DNA of 64,000 bases from Flavobacteriaceae bacterium (GTDB lineage: Bacteria; Bacteroidota; Bacteroidia; Flavobacteriales; Flavobacteriaceae). Both the position numbers and the translations under genes were made by a program. Below are positions 45,670 to 57,717 of this stretch, piece after piece. Where the stretch lies: positions 3,228-67,227 of the forward strand of contig QXZA01000026.1 in assembly GCA_009886625.1 (NCBI GenBank), given 5' to 3'. Each line of letters begins with the position of its first letter. The first letter of the stretch is position 1. Below the pieces are notes generated by a model. That model made no database searches, was not told where the DNA came from, and saw only the letters and a list, made by a program, of their open reading frames with translations.

Positions 45670-45677
45670 TAAAATTG
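45670..45677 (+). promoter_or_regulatory. -7-like box of bshC
   Basis: TAAAATTG fits TAnnTTTG with one mismatch and lies 3 bp before the bshC ATG. The better-matching variant TATCTTTA lies 10 bp upstream (45660-45667). Either would give a very short leader or none. Confidence 0.4.
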
Positions 45678-45680
45678 TTC

Positions 45681-47285
45681 ATGCAAGTTCAGCAACTCTC
45701 TTTTCAAGAAACAGGCCGTTTTTCAACTTTGATTTGCGATTATTTATCAGCAAAGAAAGAATTGGCTCCCTTTTATGTGGCTTTTCCTAAACTGGACAAT
45801 TTTGCTTCTCAAATGGAGCTGAAGAAAAAAACTTTTTCAACCCATCAAAGAAAGACTTTGGTAGAAGCCTTGCGAGAGCAATATGCAGTGCTTCAGCCTC
45901 CCAAAAGGGTGTCTGAAAACATAGACCTCCTTGAACAAGAAAACACCTTTACTATTACCACAGGCCATCAATTGTGTTTGATGACAGGGCCCTTGTATTT
46001 TATTTATAAAATCGTAAGTACTATTAATTTGTGCAAACAATTAAAGGTCCAATATCCTAAGTTCAATTTTATTCCAATTTACTGGATGGCAAGTGAAGAT
46101 CATGATTTTGAGGAGATTAGTGCATTTAGATTTCAAGACAAGAACATCAAATGGCATCGAGAAGCTGCAGGTGCAGTGGGGGAGTTACCCTTGCAAGACC
46201 TTCAAGAAGTTTTGAATGTTTTTGAACAGCATTTAGGGTCTCAGCCGGAAGCTAATACAGTTAAAGAATGGATTCAGGTAAGCTACAGAACCTCAAAGGA
46301 TTTGTCTGAGGCAACTTTTCGTTTGGTCAATCAACTTTTTGGTGACAAGGGATTGGTGGTAATTGAGCCAAATAAGGCTAAGTTGAAACGACTTTTTACA
46401 CCTATTTTAAAAGAGGAATTAACAAGTCAAACATCATTTGAGAAGGTTACAGCACAGATTAAAGAGATACAAAAGAGTTACAATCCAGATTATGTTCCAC
46501 AAGTAAACCCTAGGGAGATTAATCTTTTTTATTTAACTGAAAAGGGTCGTTATCGTATTGAAAAAGAAGGGGAGGTATATTTGTTGCATGGAACAGAACA
46601 ACGCTTTTCTTCTGACGCTTTTTTAAAGCTTTTGGAAGATCATCCAGAACGTTTTTCTCCCAATGTAATTTTACGACCTGTTTATCAAGAAGTGATATTA
46701 CCCAATTTATGTTATATCGGTGGAGGGGGAGAGCTTGCCTATTGGTTTCAATTGAAGACAAATTTTGAACAGTATAATGTTCCATTTCCAATTTTATTGC
46801 TCCGAAATTCTGTCTTGATGATTTCTGAAAAGCAAGGGAAGAAAATTAGAAATCTGGAATTAGAACCCTCCGAATTGTTTTTAAAGCGCAATGCCTTAAT
46901 TAACAAAAAGGTAAGGCAGATTAGTAATATTGATTTGGATCTCAGTTTTTTGAAAGCAACCTTAAAGAAACAATTTGAACATTTAGATAAGCTAGTTGCC
47001 CAAACAGACAAGTCCTTTAAAGGGGTAGTAGAAGCTCAGAAAGTGAAACAGATCAATGGTGTGTCACATCTTGAAAAACGTTTGTTGAAAGCTCAGAAAA
47101 AAGTGCTCACTGACCACGTAAATCGTATGGTGCTTCTTCATGAGAAATTGTTTCCAAGTGATTCCTTGCAAGAGCGAAATTATAATTTTGTCACTATGTA
47201 TTTAGCCATGGGTTCAGCCTTTCTTCCCACTCTTTTTGAGGCCTTAGATCCTATGAATCCTAACTTTATATTGATTGAATATTAA
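45681..47285 (+). CDS. bshC: Bacillithiol biosynthesis cysteine-adding enzyme BshC
   Basis: A 534-aa enzyme that ligates cysteine to glucosaminyl-malate in the last step of bacillithiol synthesis. Family features are T-G-H-Q-L-C-L-M-T-G-P (about 94-104), Y-W-M-A-S-E-D-H-D-F-E-E (about 134-145), L-R-P-V-Y-Q-E, and N-L-C-Y-I-G-G-G-G-E-L-A-Y-W (about 345-358). A C-terminal coiled coil (about 400-490) is also typical. I start at the ATG at 45681; an in-frame TTG at 45675 belongs to the promoter-like box. bshA and bshB are not in the window. Confidence 0.95.
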   Translation: MQVQQLSFQETGRFSTLICDYLSAKKELAPFYVAFPKLDNFASQMELKKKTFSTHQRKTLVEALREQYAVLQPPKRVSENIDLLEQENTFTITTGHQLCLMTGPLYFIYKIVSTINLCKQLKVQYPKFNFIPIYWMASEDHDFEEISAFRFQDKNIKWHREAAGAVGELPLQDLQEVLNVFEQHLGSQPEANTVKEWIQVSYRTSKDLSEATFRLVNQLFGDKGLVVIEPNKAKLKRLFTPILKEELTSQTSFEKVTAQIKEIQKSYNPDYVPQVNPREINLFYLTEKGRYRIEKEGEVYLLHGTEQRFSSDAFLKLLEDHPERFSPNVILRPVYQEVILPNLCYIGGGGELAYWFQLKTNFEQYNVPFPILLLRNSVLMISEKQGKKIRNLELEPSELFLKRNALINKKVRQISNIDLDLSFLKATLKKQFEHLDKLVAQTDKSFKGVVEAQKVKQINGVSHLEKRLLKAQKKVLTDHVNRMVLLHEKLFPSDSLQERNYNFVTMYLAMGSAFLPTLFEALDPMNPNFILIEY

Positions 47286-47333
47286 GCGTTTGATAAAACG
47301 TTGATATTTTAGTTCCGACTTCCTTTGTTGTAC

Positions 47334-47364
47334 CTTGTATAATTCGGCTTAAATTGTATTTTTG
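47334..47364 (+). promoter_or_regulatory. Promoter of guaA
   Basis: CTTG (47334-47337) is exactly 19 bp from TATTTTTG (47357-47364), a perfect -7 box. The guaA ATG at 47368 is only 3 bp further on, predicting a leaderless message. Confidence 0.7.
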
Positions 47365-47367
47365 CTC

Positions 47368-48897
47368 ATGCAAGAAAAAGTACTTATACTCGACTTTGGT
47401 TCGCAGTACACTCAATTGATCGCTCGCCGTGTTCGGGAGCTTTTCATTTACTGTGAAATCCATCCTTACAACAACCCTCCAGAAAAATTTTCCACTTTTA
47501 AAGCAGTGATTTTATCCGGTTCTCCTTTCTCCGTTCGCAGCGAAGATGCACCCCATCCTGATTTGTCGGAAATCAAAGGAAAAATTCCACTTTTGGGAGT
47601 TTGCTATGGCGCACAATATTTAGCTCATTTTTTTGGTGGGAAAGTGAGTCCTTCGGACACTCGTGAATACGGGAGAGCACATCTTTCAATAGTAGATCAA
47701 TCAACTCCTTTTTTTAAGTCAGTAACTGAAAAAAGTCAAGTATGGATGAGCCATGCCGATACCATCTTAAACCTTCCAGAGGGTGCAGCGCTTTTAGCAA
47801 GTACCGAAGATGTGAAAAATGCCGCTTTTAAAATTAAAGATGAGGAAACTTATGCGATACAATTTCATCCAGAGGTATATCATTCCTCAGAAGGAAAGCA
47901 GGTTTTAGAAAACTTTTTAGTGCACATTGCTGATGTGAAACAAGATTGGACACCAGATTCTTTTGTAGAAAGTACAATTAAAGAATTGAAAGAAAAGGTT
48001 GGAGAGGATAAAGTCATCTTAGGTTTGTCTGGAGGGGTAGATTCCTCTGTTGCAGCTATGTTGTTGCACAAAGCAATTGGGACTCAATTGAACTGCATTT
48101 TTGTCAATAATGGTCTGCTCAGAAAGAATGAGTTTGATGAGGTATTGGAGCAATATGCTGGAATGGGATTGAATGTAAAAGGTGTAGATGCTTCAGATTT
48201 ATTTTTAGATGCCTTGGAAGATGTCTCTGATCCTGAGACCAAACGTAAAATTATTGGAAAAACCTTTATTGATGTCTTTGATGCTGAAGCTCAAAAAGTA
48301 GAAGGCGCCAAATGGTTAGGGCAAGGAACCATATATCCCGATGTCATTGAGTCTATTTCTGTTAAAGGTCCCTCAGCAACTATCAAGTCACACCACAATG
48401 TTGGTGGACTTCCTGACTATATGAAATTGGAATTGGTAGAGCCGCTTCGGATGTTATTTAAAGATGAGGTTCGTAGAGTGGGGAAAAGTATGGGAATGGA
48501 CAAGGAACTTTTGGGAAGACATCCTTTTCCAGGTCCCGGTTTGTCGATTCGAATTTTAGGTGGAATTACACGCGATAAAATTAGAATGCTTCAAGAAGTA
48601 GATGCAATCTTTATACAAGGATTGAAATCTTGGGATTTATATGATAAAGTATGGCAAGCTGGAGCAATTTTTCTACCCGTGAATAGCGTTGGGGTAATGG
48701 GAGATGAACGTACTTATGAGAGTTGTGTTGCTTTGAGAGCTGTACAATCTACGGATGGAATGACCGCAGATTGGGTAGATTTACCTTATAAATTTTTACA
48801 AAAAATTTCAAATGAAATTATCAATAATGTCAAAGGAGTCAATAGAGTAGTGTATGACATTAGTTCAAAACCACCTGCCACAATAGAATGGGAATAG
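47368..48897 (+). CDS. guaA: GMP synthase (glutamine-hydrolysing)
   Basis: A 509-aa enzyme that converts XMP to GMP. The N-terminal class I amidotransferase has the nucleophile in G-V-C-Y-G-A-Q (about 77-83) and the His/Glu pair in Q-F-H-P-E-V. The ATP-pyrophosphatase P-loop is L-S-G-G-V-D-S-S (about 218-225), and the C-terminal dimerisation domain ends [10 protein letters not shown] chose the ATG at 47368 over the TTG in the -7 box. The LysM gene follows after 19 bp. Confidence 0.98.
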   Translation: MQEKVLILDFGSQYTQLIARRVRELFIYCEIHPYNNPPEKFSTFKAVILSGSPFSVRSEDAPHPDLSEIKGKIPLLGVCYGAQYLAHFFGGKVSPSDTREYGRAHLSIVDQSTPFFKSVTEKSQVWMSHADTILNLPEGAALLASTEDVKNAAFKIKDEETYAIQFHPEVYHSSEGKQVLENFLVHIADVKQDWTPDSFVESTIKELKEKVGEDKVILGLSGGVDSSVAAMLLHKAIGTQLNCIFVNNGLLRKNEFDEVLEQYAGMGLNVKGVDASDLFLDALEDVSDPETKRKIIGKTFIDVFDAEAQKVEGAKWLGQGTIYPDVIESISVKGPSATIKSHHNVGGLPDYMKLELVEPLRMLFKDEVRRVGKSMGMDKELLGRHPFPGPGLSIRILGGITRDKIRMLQEVDAIFIQGLKSWDLYDKVWQAGAIFLPVNSVGVMGDERTYESCVALRAVQSTDGMTADWVDLPYKFLQKISNEIINNVKGVNRVVYDISSKPPATIEWE

Positions 48898-48916
48898 TTT
48901 TTGTATATACCAAAGC

Positions 48917-50665
48917 ATGAAACAACTTAAATTCATTTTTACTTTCTTCTTACTGTTTGGTCTTTACGCTCAAGCACAAACCCCCGAACGATTTAAAAAT
49001 CATCGAGTAGGCAAAAACGAGACCTTGAATACCATTATTGTACAGTATGGTATTTCAGAATCTCAATTATTGGAATACAATCCATTAGTGGAGCGTGTGG
49101 GTATAAAAAGGAGAATGACACTTAGAATTCCAATTTATGCAGTTGGGGTCCAACATGAAACAGATATTTCTAAAGCGTCAACAGGTTCAACCCAAGAGTT
49201 TATTCATTTGGTCGCACCCAAAGAAACCAAATGGAGATTGGCCTATCAATATGGAACAACAATTGCAACTCTAGATTCTTTAAATCCAGAAATAAAGGAG
49301 GGACTTAAAATTGGACAAAAAATTAAAATTCCCAGCTTTGTAGAAGCCAAAACAATTCCAGAGAAAGATTCGCTCTATAATTATTATACTGTTTTACCAA
49401 AAGAGGGGTTTTATCGAATTGAAAAGAAGTTAGGGGTAAACCAACAAGTGCTAGATTCACTCAATCCTGAATTGGCAGTAACCGGTCTCCAGCAAGGAAT
49501 GATTTTGAAAATTCCAGGAAAGCAAACTGGAACATTAAAGATTGAAAATGATTTGTTAGTGGAACGAACCAATTTGCTGGATTCCATATTGCAATTACGT
49601 AAAATTAAATTAGGAATATTACTGCCTTTTATGGCAAAGGAAATCGTTTTAGATTCCATAGAGGATACCGAGAAAACGCTAGCGGGTAGAAATTTGCATA
49701 CCATTTCATTGGATTTTTACTCTGGGGTACTTTTTGCAATCCAACAAGCGGCAGCCAAGGGAATAGATGTCGACTTAACTACCTATGATACGGAAGCAAA
49801 TCCAGCAAGTGTTCAGGAGATTATTCAGTCAGGGACTCTAAAGGAGCAAGATGTATTGGTGGGGCCACTTATACCAAATAATTTTAATCTGGTTTCCAAT
49901 GAAAACAGTTTGAGCAATATTCCTAAAATTGCACCACTTTCATCAAAGCCAGTGGTCTTTAGAAAAAACGTGTTTCAATCGGTGACTCCACAAGTGGATT
50001 TTAGAGAAAAAATGTATGCTCATTTGGAGTCTAGGATTGACACTACTCAAAATGTAGTTATCGTGGCAGATTCCTTAAATAGAAGTTTGGAGCGACAGTT
50101 GAAACGACGATTTCCTTGGGCGATTACTTTACGTCCCGAAAAACAAGATTACATATTACCAGAATTAGTAGATTCTTTGTTGGTGGATTCTTTACCAAAT
50201 AAAGTACTTCTAGAGACCCAATCTTTTCCATTGATTGCGAGTGCTATTTCACAATTTAATGCACAAAATACTTCAGATCGAGATGTTCAGGTTTTTACGA
50301 GTTTCAGAAGTAATGCTTATGACAATGAAAATTTATCACGCTTCGTTTTAGGGGGAGTTCGCTTCACCTATCCTGTTGGCTTTAAACCGTTGGATTTTGA
50401 ATTAGATCAAGCTTTTATTTCAGCCTTTACCAATGAATACGGAAAACCTCCTACCAAGGAAGCGCTCAGAGGATATGATGTAATGTTGGATGTAATCCTG
50501 CGTATGGCAGCCGCCAAAGCCCTCCCTAAATCCATAGACTTGGGCGAAACGGAGTATTCTTCGAATCGATTTCTTTACCTTGAAGAGAATAATGGCGCAT
50601 TTGTGAATAAGGCCTTTTATATTTTACAACACGAGGGCTATGAAATATTTGAAATAAAAGAATGA
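48917..50665 (+). CDS. LysM-repeat protein with periplasmic-binding-like C-domain
   Basis: A 582-aa exported protein. The signal peptide (1-20, ending A-Q-A-Q) is followed by three LysM-like repeats (about 30-72, 95-137 and 154-200), each with the spacing G/P-K-x-E-T...Y-G-x...L-x-x-L-N-P. From about 232 to the end is a type I periplasmic-binding-fold domain (L-G-I-L-L-P-F, then V-L-V-G-P-L-I-P, then L-R-G-Y-D-V-M-L-D). It probably sits on peptidoglycan in the periplasm; the ligand is unknown. LysM plus this fold is common in flavobacteria next to guaA and pyrG. Confidence 0.85.
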   Translation: MKQLKFIFTFFLLFGLYAQAQTPERFKNHRVGKNETLNTIIVQYGISESQLLEYNPLVERVGIKRRMTLRIPIYAVGVQHETDISKASTGSTQEFIHLVAPKETKWRLAYQYGTTIATLDSLNPEIKEGLKIGQKIKIPSFVEAKTIPEKDSLYNYYTVLPKEGFYRIEKKLGVNQQVLDSLNPELAVTGLQQGMILKIPGKQTGTLKIENDLLVERTNLLDSILQLRKIKLGILLPFMAKEIVLDSIEDTEKTLAGRNLHTISLDFYSGVLFAIQQAAAKGIDVDLTTYDTEANPASVQEIIQSGTLKEQDVLVGPLIPNNFNLVSNENSLSNIPKIAPLSSKPVVFRKNVFQSVTPQVDFREKMYAHLESRIDTTQNVVIVADSLNRSLERQLKRRFPWAITLRPEKQDYILPELVDSLLVDSLPNKVLLETQSFPLIASAISQFNAQNTSDRDVQVFTSFRSNAYDNENLSRFVLGGVRFTYPVGFKPLDFELDQAFISAFTNEYGKPPTKEALRGYDVMLDVILRMAAAKALPKSIDLGETEYSSNRFLYLEENNGAFVNKAFYILQHEGYEIFEIKE

Positions 50666-50678
50666 AGCGAAGCGGTAA

Positions 50679-52355
<1,677 letters not shown>

Positions 52356-52370
52356 CCTTGTAAAGAAATT

Positions 52371-54197
52371 ATGGAAGAAAAAAAGTTTGACCCGTATCAG
52401 TTTATAGGATTTATTTTAATTTTAGTCATTTTGACTTGGATGCTCTATAGAAACGGTCCCACCGAAGAGGCAGCACCAGCACAAGTAACCACTGAGCAGG
52501 TATCTACAACAACATCAAGTCCTGAAGTTATTCAAGTTTCAGATTCTATCTTGCAGCAGCAAAAGGTGGCTGCCTTTGGAGATTTAGGTTCATTGTTTGT
52601 TCCTAAACAAATTGAAAATGTGAGAATTGCTACCGATGACTTTAATGTTGAGGTTCAGTCCAAAGGGGGGCAAATTGCTCTTTTTCAACTGGATGAATTC
52701 GAAAATTATGAAGATGCACCTATCCGATTAATTGATCAATCAAATGCCGACTTTAATATCACAATGACCACTCTAGATGGTCGTATCATGAATACCAGAG
52801 AAATGTATTTCTCGCCTTATTTAACGGATACTGGTGATGCTTATCATTTGATTATGAAGGCAAGTCTTTCTTCAGGGGAGTATATCGTTTTTGAATATCA
52901 TTTTCCAAAACAAGGATATCTACATACAGTGTCAATCAAAACAGAAGGTATGCAGCGTCTTTTGAACTCAGGAATTCCTCCTCAATTGGATTGGAAAACC
53001 ACAGTATTTAGAAACTCTATTAGTATTGATTATGAAAATCGATACACTGAGTTTACTTTTGGTTATGAAGAAGATCGCGTAGATTATTTGTCTTTAAGCG
53101 GTGAGGATCAAGAAACTCGTGAGGGAATCCGATGGATTTCATACCGACAGCATTTTTTTAGCGCAATTTTAATTCCCGAAGCACCCATTTCTTCTGCTAC
53201 ATTGACTTCAGTCAATCTTGCTAGTGATGAAGCTTTGGAAGAAAAATTCACAAAAAGTTTTGAAACTCTTTATCCATTGACTTTTACCTCAGGAAATTTA
53301 AATACTAAACTTACATTTTATTACGGTCCTACAGATTATAAAACCTTGCAAAACCTTGAAGGGGATTTGGAAACATCCATTCCTATGGGATGGGGTATTT
53401 TTGGATGGATAAATAAATTTATCTTCTTGCCTCTTTTCGAGTTTTTATCGTCTTTTCTTTCTTATGGAATAGCCATTATAGTAATGACATTAATTGTTCG
53501 TTTGGCAATGTCTCCTGTGACTTATAAGTCTTATGTTTCTCAAATTAAGATGAAAGTTTTGCGTCCAGATATTGAGGTGATCAATAATAAGTATAAGGAT
53601 GATGCAGTAAAGCGTCAGCAAGAAACCATGAGTTTGTATTCCAGAGCAGGAGCCAATCCTATGTCGGGATGTATTCCTGCATTGATTCAACTTCCTGTTT
53701 TTTATGCTTTATTTTCCTTTTTCCCTGTAGCTTTTGTTTTACGTGACAAAAGCTTCTTGTGGGCTGATGATTTATCTTCTTATGATTCTGTTTTGGAATT
53801 AGGCTTCAACATTCCTTTCTATGGCGATCATGTGAGTTTGTTTCCGATTTTGGCCTCTATCGCTATCTTCTTTTACACTCAAATGACTACCGGGCAGCAA
53901 GCGATGCCTCAGCAACCTGGAATGCCAAATATGAAAATCATCATGTATTTGATGCCTTTAATGATGTTGTTCTTCTTTAATAACTACGCAAGTGGATTGA
54001 GTTTGTATTATTTTGTTTCGAACTTATTAACCATTTTGTTGATGTTAGTGATCAAGAATGTTATCATTGACGATAATAAAATCCATGCTAAAATTGAGGA
54101 GAATAAGAAAAAGCCTAAGAAATCGGGTGGTTTTTCTGCTCGTCTTCAGAAGGCGATGGAAGAAGCAGAAAAACAGAAAAAAGCTGGGCGTAAATAA
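52371..54197 (+). CDS. yidC: Membrane protein insertase YidC
   Basis: A 608-aa Oxa1/YidC insertase of the Gram-negative type. TM1 (about 9-25) is followed by a large periplasmic beta domain (about 80-340). The C-terminal core has five helices, including the conserved arginine region in I-V-M-T-L-I-V-R-L-A-M-S-P-V-T-Y-K-S, G-C-I-P-A-L-I-Q-L-P-V-F-Y-A-L-F, and L-M-P-L-M-M-L-F-F-F-N-N-Y-A-S-G-L. A basic tail ends the protein. It inserts proteins with or without Sec. Confidence 0.97.
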   Translation: MEEKKFDPYQFIGFILILVILTWMLYRNGPTEEAAPAQVTTEQVSTTTSSPEVIQVSDSILQQQKVAAFGDLGSLFVPKQIENVRIATDDFNVEVQSKGGQIALFQLDEFENYEDAPIRLIDQSNADFNITMTTLDGRIMNTREMYFSPYLTDTGDAYHLIMKASLSSGEYIVFEYHFPKQGYLHTVSIKTEGMQRLLNSGIPPQLDWKTTVFRNSISIDYENRYTEFTFGYEEDRVDYLSLSGEDQETREGIRWISYRQHFFSAILIPEAPISSATLTSVNLASDEALEEKFTKSFETLYPLTFTSGNLNTKLTFYYGPTDYKTLQNLEGDLETSIPMGWGIFGWINKFIFLPLFEFLSSFLSYGIAIIVMTLIVRLAMSPVTYKSYVSQIKMKVLRPDIEVINNKYKDDAVKRQQETMSLYSRAGANPMSGCIPALIQLPVFYALFSFFPVAFVLRDKSFLWADDLSSYDSVLELGFNIPFYGDHVSLFPILASIAIFFYTQMTTGQQAMPQQPGMPNMKIIMYLMPLMMLFFFNNYASGLSLYYFVSNLLTILLMLVIKNVIIDDNKIHAKIEENKKKPKKSGGFSARLQKAMEEAEKQKKAGRK

Positions 54198-54212
54198 TTC
54201 TCAAAGACTGCT

Positions 54213-54220
54213 TATCTTTA
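54213..54220 (+). promoter_or_regulatory. -7 box of mnmA
   Basis: TATCTTTA, the -7 variant, ends 4 bp before the mnmA ATG at 54225, inside the 27-bp gap after yidC. It predicts a leaderless message in addition to read-through from yidC. Confidence 0.45.
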
Positions 54221-54224
54221 CCCC

Positions 54225-55409
54225 ATGAACAAGGGACGTGTAATTGTTGGACTTTCTGGAGGTGTTGACTCCAGCGTAGCCGCTTATCTTTTGAAAGAGG
54301 AAGGTTACGAAGTTATTGGCTTGTTCATGAAGAACTGGCATGATGAGTCAGTTACCTTGTCTGATGAATGTCCCTGGCTAGAAGATAATAATGATGCAAT
54401 GCTGGTTGCGGAAAAATTAGAGATTCCTTTTCAGACTGTCGATTTAAGTAAAGAATACAAAGAGCGTATAGTTGACTATATGTTTGATGAATATTCTAAG
54501 GGACGTACCCCCAATCCAGACGTATTGTGTAATCGAGAAATTAAATTTGATGTGTTTTTAGAGATTGCTTTGTCTTTAGGAGCCGATTATGTAGCCACGG
54601 GTCATTATTGTCAAAAAAGTAGCTTTGCGACTTCCACAGAAATAGAGACCTATCAACTCAAAGCAGGAGCTGACAAGAATAAAGATCAGTCGTATTTTTT
54701 ATGTCAGCTAACCCAACAACAGCTTTCTCGTGTTTTATTTCCTATTGGACATTTGCAAAAAGATGAGGTTAGAAAAGTTGCCTTGAAGCAGCATTTGGTT
54801 ACTGCAGAAAAAAAAGATTCTCAAGGCCTTTGTTTTATAGGAAAAGTAAGATTACCCGATTTTCTTCAACAACAATTAAAACCTAAGACGGGTACCATTA
54901 TCGAAATTCCAAGTGATTTACCGATTTATTCAACTTCAGTATCTTCTGAAAATGATTTGGAATATCTTTCCAAAAAAATACGTTACCAGCCCTCAGATGG
55001 GCTGATTGTAGGGGAACACAATGGAGCTCATTTTTATACGATCGGGCAGCGAAAAGGACTTGGCATAGGAGGTAATGTAGAGCCTTTGTTTGTGATTGAT
55101 ACTGATGTGGACGACAACACCATCTATGTGGGACAAGGAAAAGCTCATCCTGGATTATTTCGCTACGCCTTACAAGTGGCCAAGGATTATATCCACTGGG
55201 TTCGGGGAGATTTTGCTTTAAACCAAGGAGAAACAATGAAGGTCAATGCTCGAATTCGATACAGACAAGCATTGCAGGAAGCAACCCTCTATCAAACGGA
55301 AGAAAACTTATACGTTTCCTTTGAAACACCCCAATCTGCAATCACTTCTGGACAGTTTGTGGCTTGGTATAAGGGAGAAGAACTTCTTGGTTCTGGAGTT
55401 ATCTCTTAA
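54225..55409 (+). CDS. mnmA: tRNA-specific 2-thiouridylase MnmA
   Basis: A 394-aa enzyme that thiolates U34 of Lys, Glu and Gln tRNAs. The PP-loop is G-L-S-G-G-V-D-S-S (about 8-16). The catalytic cysteines lie in [10 protein letters not shown] (about 103-112) and G-L-C-F-I-G (about 205-210). Other family motifs are A-T-G-H-Y and [10 protein letters not shown]. It is somewhat longer than E. coli MnmA. It is convergent with the YyaL-like gene, with a 2-bp gap. Confidence 0.96.
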   Translation: MNKGRVIVGLSGGVDSSVAAYLLKEEGYEVIGLFMKNWHDESVTLSDECPWLEDNNDAMLVAEKLEIPFQTVDLSKEYKERIVDYMFDEYSKGRTPNPDVLCNREIKFDVFLEIALSLGADYVATGHYCQKSSFATSTEIETYQLKAGADKNKDQSYFLCQLTQQQLSRVLFPIGHLQKDEVRKVALKQHLVTAEKKDSQGLCFIGKVRLPDFLQQQLKPKTGTIIEIPSDLPIYSTSVSSENDLEYLSKKIRYQPSDGLIVGEHNGAHFYTIGQRKGLGIGGNVEPLFVIDTDVDDNTIYVGQGKAHPGLFRYALQVAKDYIHWVRGDFALNQGETMKVNARIRYRQALQEATLYQTEENLYVSFETPQSAITSGQFVAWYKGEELLGSGVIS

Positions 55410-55411
55410 TT

Positions 55412-57523
55412 CTAGTTTTCCCAACTTTCTATTTGTTCTATTGCCTCTTTAACACTTTTAACAGGTCGTAAACAGACTTTATTTTGACAAACATAGATAT
55501 AGGTTTCCCCTTCAAAAAACCGATCTTTTAACAAAGGTAAATCACTTTCAGTAGTTGAAATTTGAAAGAGTACATTAGGGTAATATTCTTTTTGGAATGC
55601 GATGGTTTTACTTTCAGCTTCAGGACCTACAATTACCACTTCATAATGAGGATAGGCTTTCTTTAGAAGTAGTTGCCCCCATTGAGCATAATCACTACTT
55701 CTTCCTCGGGAAAAATAGGGGAGAACCCCTTGAAGCATCTTCTCGGCTTTTTTTGAATAGTTTTCTTTTCCAGTCCATTGTCCAAGAGTCCATAAGTTTT
55801 CAGCCATGACTGCATTAGCAGAAGGGATGACGTTGTCATCTACTCCCACAATTGTTGCAAAAAGGGTAGGGTCTTTGGTAAAGGTGAAAAAGGGGGAGGC
55901 CTCATCTTTATATTCTCTTAATACACTTTCAGTAAACGATAGTGCATCGTTTAAAAAAGTATCCTTACCCGAAGTTTTATAAAGTGTAATTGCCGCCTGT
56001 GTCATAAAAGCACAATCCTCTAGAAAACCTTTTATTTTGGGTTTTCCTTCCTGAAAAGTGTGGAAGAATTGTTCCTTTTTGAAGCAGTTTTCTTTTAAAA
56101 AGGAATAAGTGCGTTTAGCTTCTTTCAAAAATTGAGAATCACCAAAAGCTTCATAGGCATGAGCGAGTCCTATTATTAACAAAGCATTCCACGAAGTAAT
56201 TATTTTAGTATCTATTAGTGGAAATTCGCGTTGTAGCATTTCTTTTTGAAGCCTCGAAATCCAAATTTTTGCCTTTGCCTCCAATGTTTCCTTATCTATT
56301 TTATGTTTTTCTAAAAAGCGGGAATCAATTGGCTTTAATTTTAAATTGTAAAAATGTTCTTCAAAAGGGGTGTTAAGATCAATATTAAAGTAAGCGATCA
56401 ACAAATCAAAATTCTTTTCAGTAACGGTTTTTAGACTCTCTTTAGTGAAGACATAATAGCGTCCTTCTCCTTCGTTATTGTCAGCATCAATAGCCGAATA
56501 ATAACCTCCGTTAGATGCTGCCATTCGTTCATTTAAAAACGAAAAAGTTTGATAGACCCGCTCTTTAAAAACCTCATTATTTGTTTGCTTGTAGGCATTT
56601 GCATACAGGCTAATTATCTGCGCATTGTCGTAAAGCATTTTCTCAAAATGAGGAATGTTCCAAAAGGGGTCAACAGTATAGCGATAAAACCCCCCTTCCA
56701 AGGGGTCAAATACACCACTGTGTGCAATGGTAAGCAGACTTTTTTCAAAGTAAGCGCTAATTTCTTTATTCTCAGTCAATTCTTGAAATTGTTGGATATA
56801 TTGAAATTTGACAGGAGTGATAAATTTTTGACTTCGTTTTTCTCCTCCAAATTCTCTATCCCAGTTGCGCATCCAATAGTGCATCTCATCTACTACGATC
56901 GAGGGAGAAATAAGTTTTGTTTCAGAGGATACTTCAAAAGTATTTACCTCTTGAATTCCTTTTTCTATTCGATCTGCAAAAACCATGAGTTGACTTTTGT
57001 CATTAGTGTAAAGTATTTGAACTTTTTCTAGAACTTCAAGCCATTGTTGTTTGGTATGGTAAGTTCCGCCATAAACTGGTCTCCCATCTGGAAGACAAAT
57101 GACATTGAGGGGCCAGCCTCCGCTACCTGTCATCATTTGAGTTGCGGTCATATAAATTGTATCAATTTCAGGATTTTCCTCACGATCCACTTTAATGCTG
57201 ATAAAGTTTTCATTCATACAATCCGCTACTTCCTGATCTTCAAAGGTTTCCTTTTCCATGACATGACACCAATGACAACTTGAATAGCCAATACTTACAA
57301 TAAGTAACTTTTCTTCAGGATTTTGATTTTTATAGACTTCATTATCCCAACGTTGCCAAAAAACTGGATTTTGTGCATGCTGTAATAGATAAGGACTTGA
57401 TTCCTGATCAAGTTTATTTGCCTTTATAGAATTTTCTTGAGTGCAGGAAAAAAAGATACTTAACATTAGTATAAAACAAAGTGTGTGTTTGGTAGGTAGA
57501 TTGAATATTGAAATGGGATACAT
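55412..57523 (-). CDS. YyaL/SPATA20-like thioredoxin-domain lipoprotein
   Basis: A 703-aa protein. An N-terminal lipobox (F-S-C, Cys27) is followed by a DUF255 thioredoxin-fold domain (about 35-195) with Y-S-S-C-H-W-C-H-V-M (about 79-88). A large six-hairpin glycosidase-like domain (about 250-600) has H-F-E-K-M-L-Y-D-N-A and S-W-N-A-L-L-I. Homologues in bacteria and animals keep C-H-W-C, but their activity is unclear. The lipid anchor, which would place it in the envelope, is typical of the Bacteroidetes form. Confidence 0.9.
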   Translation of the reverse strand: MYPISIFNLPTKHTLCFILMLSIFFSCTQENSIKANKLDQESSPYLLQHAQNPVFWQRWDNEVYKNQNPEEKLLIVSIGYSSCHWCHVMEKETFEDQEVADCMNENFISIKVDREENPEIDTIYMTATQMMTGSGGWPLNVICLPDGRPVYGGTYHTKQQWLEVLEKVQILYTNDKSQLMVFADRIEKGIQEVNTFEVSSETKLISPSIVVDEMHYWMRNWDREFGGEKRSQKFITPVKFQYIQQFQELTENKEISAYFEKSLLTIAHSGVFDPLEGGFYRYTVDPFWNIPHFEKMLYDNAQIISLYANAYKQTNNEVFKERVYQTFSFLNERMAASNGGYYSAIDADNNEGEGRYYVFTKESLKTVTEKNFDLLIAYFNIDLNTPFEEHFYNLKLKPIDSRFLEKHKIDKETLEAKAKIWISRLQKEMLQREFPLIDTKIITSWNALLIIGLAHAYEAFGDSQFLKEAKRTYSFLKENCFKKEQFFHTFQEGKPKIKGFLEDCAFMTQAAITLYKTSGKDTFLNDALSFTESVLREYKDEASPFFTFTKDPTLFATIVGVDDNVIPSANAVMAENLWTLGQWTGKENYSKKAEKMLQGVLPYFSRGRSSDYAQWGQLLLKKAYPHYEVVIVGPEAESKTIAFQKEYYPNVLFQISTTESDLPLLKDRFFEGETYIYVCQNKVCLRPVKSVKEAIEQIESWEN

Positions 57524-57717
57524 TTTGGCATTGTTTTATTGAATTTAATAAATGATGTAAATATCTTTAGGATTCTATGGAGGGTATTTCTTCTATTACT
57601 GAATCGTAAATACTCCCATAAATATAATTGATTCTTATCTTTAGGATGTTGTTTTGTTATTGTAATCTAAGAAAAGCCCCAAATCATGACTTTAGTTGTA
57701 AAGTGCAGAAATATTGT

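Noticed and set aside
56549-57031. A 160-codon open frame on the + strand inside the YyaL-like gene
   Set aside because: It lies wholly antisense to a well-conserved 703-aa coding frame, has no recognisable motifs, and its odd composition fits a shadow frame.
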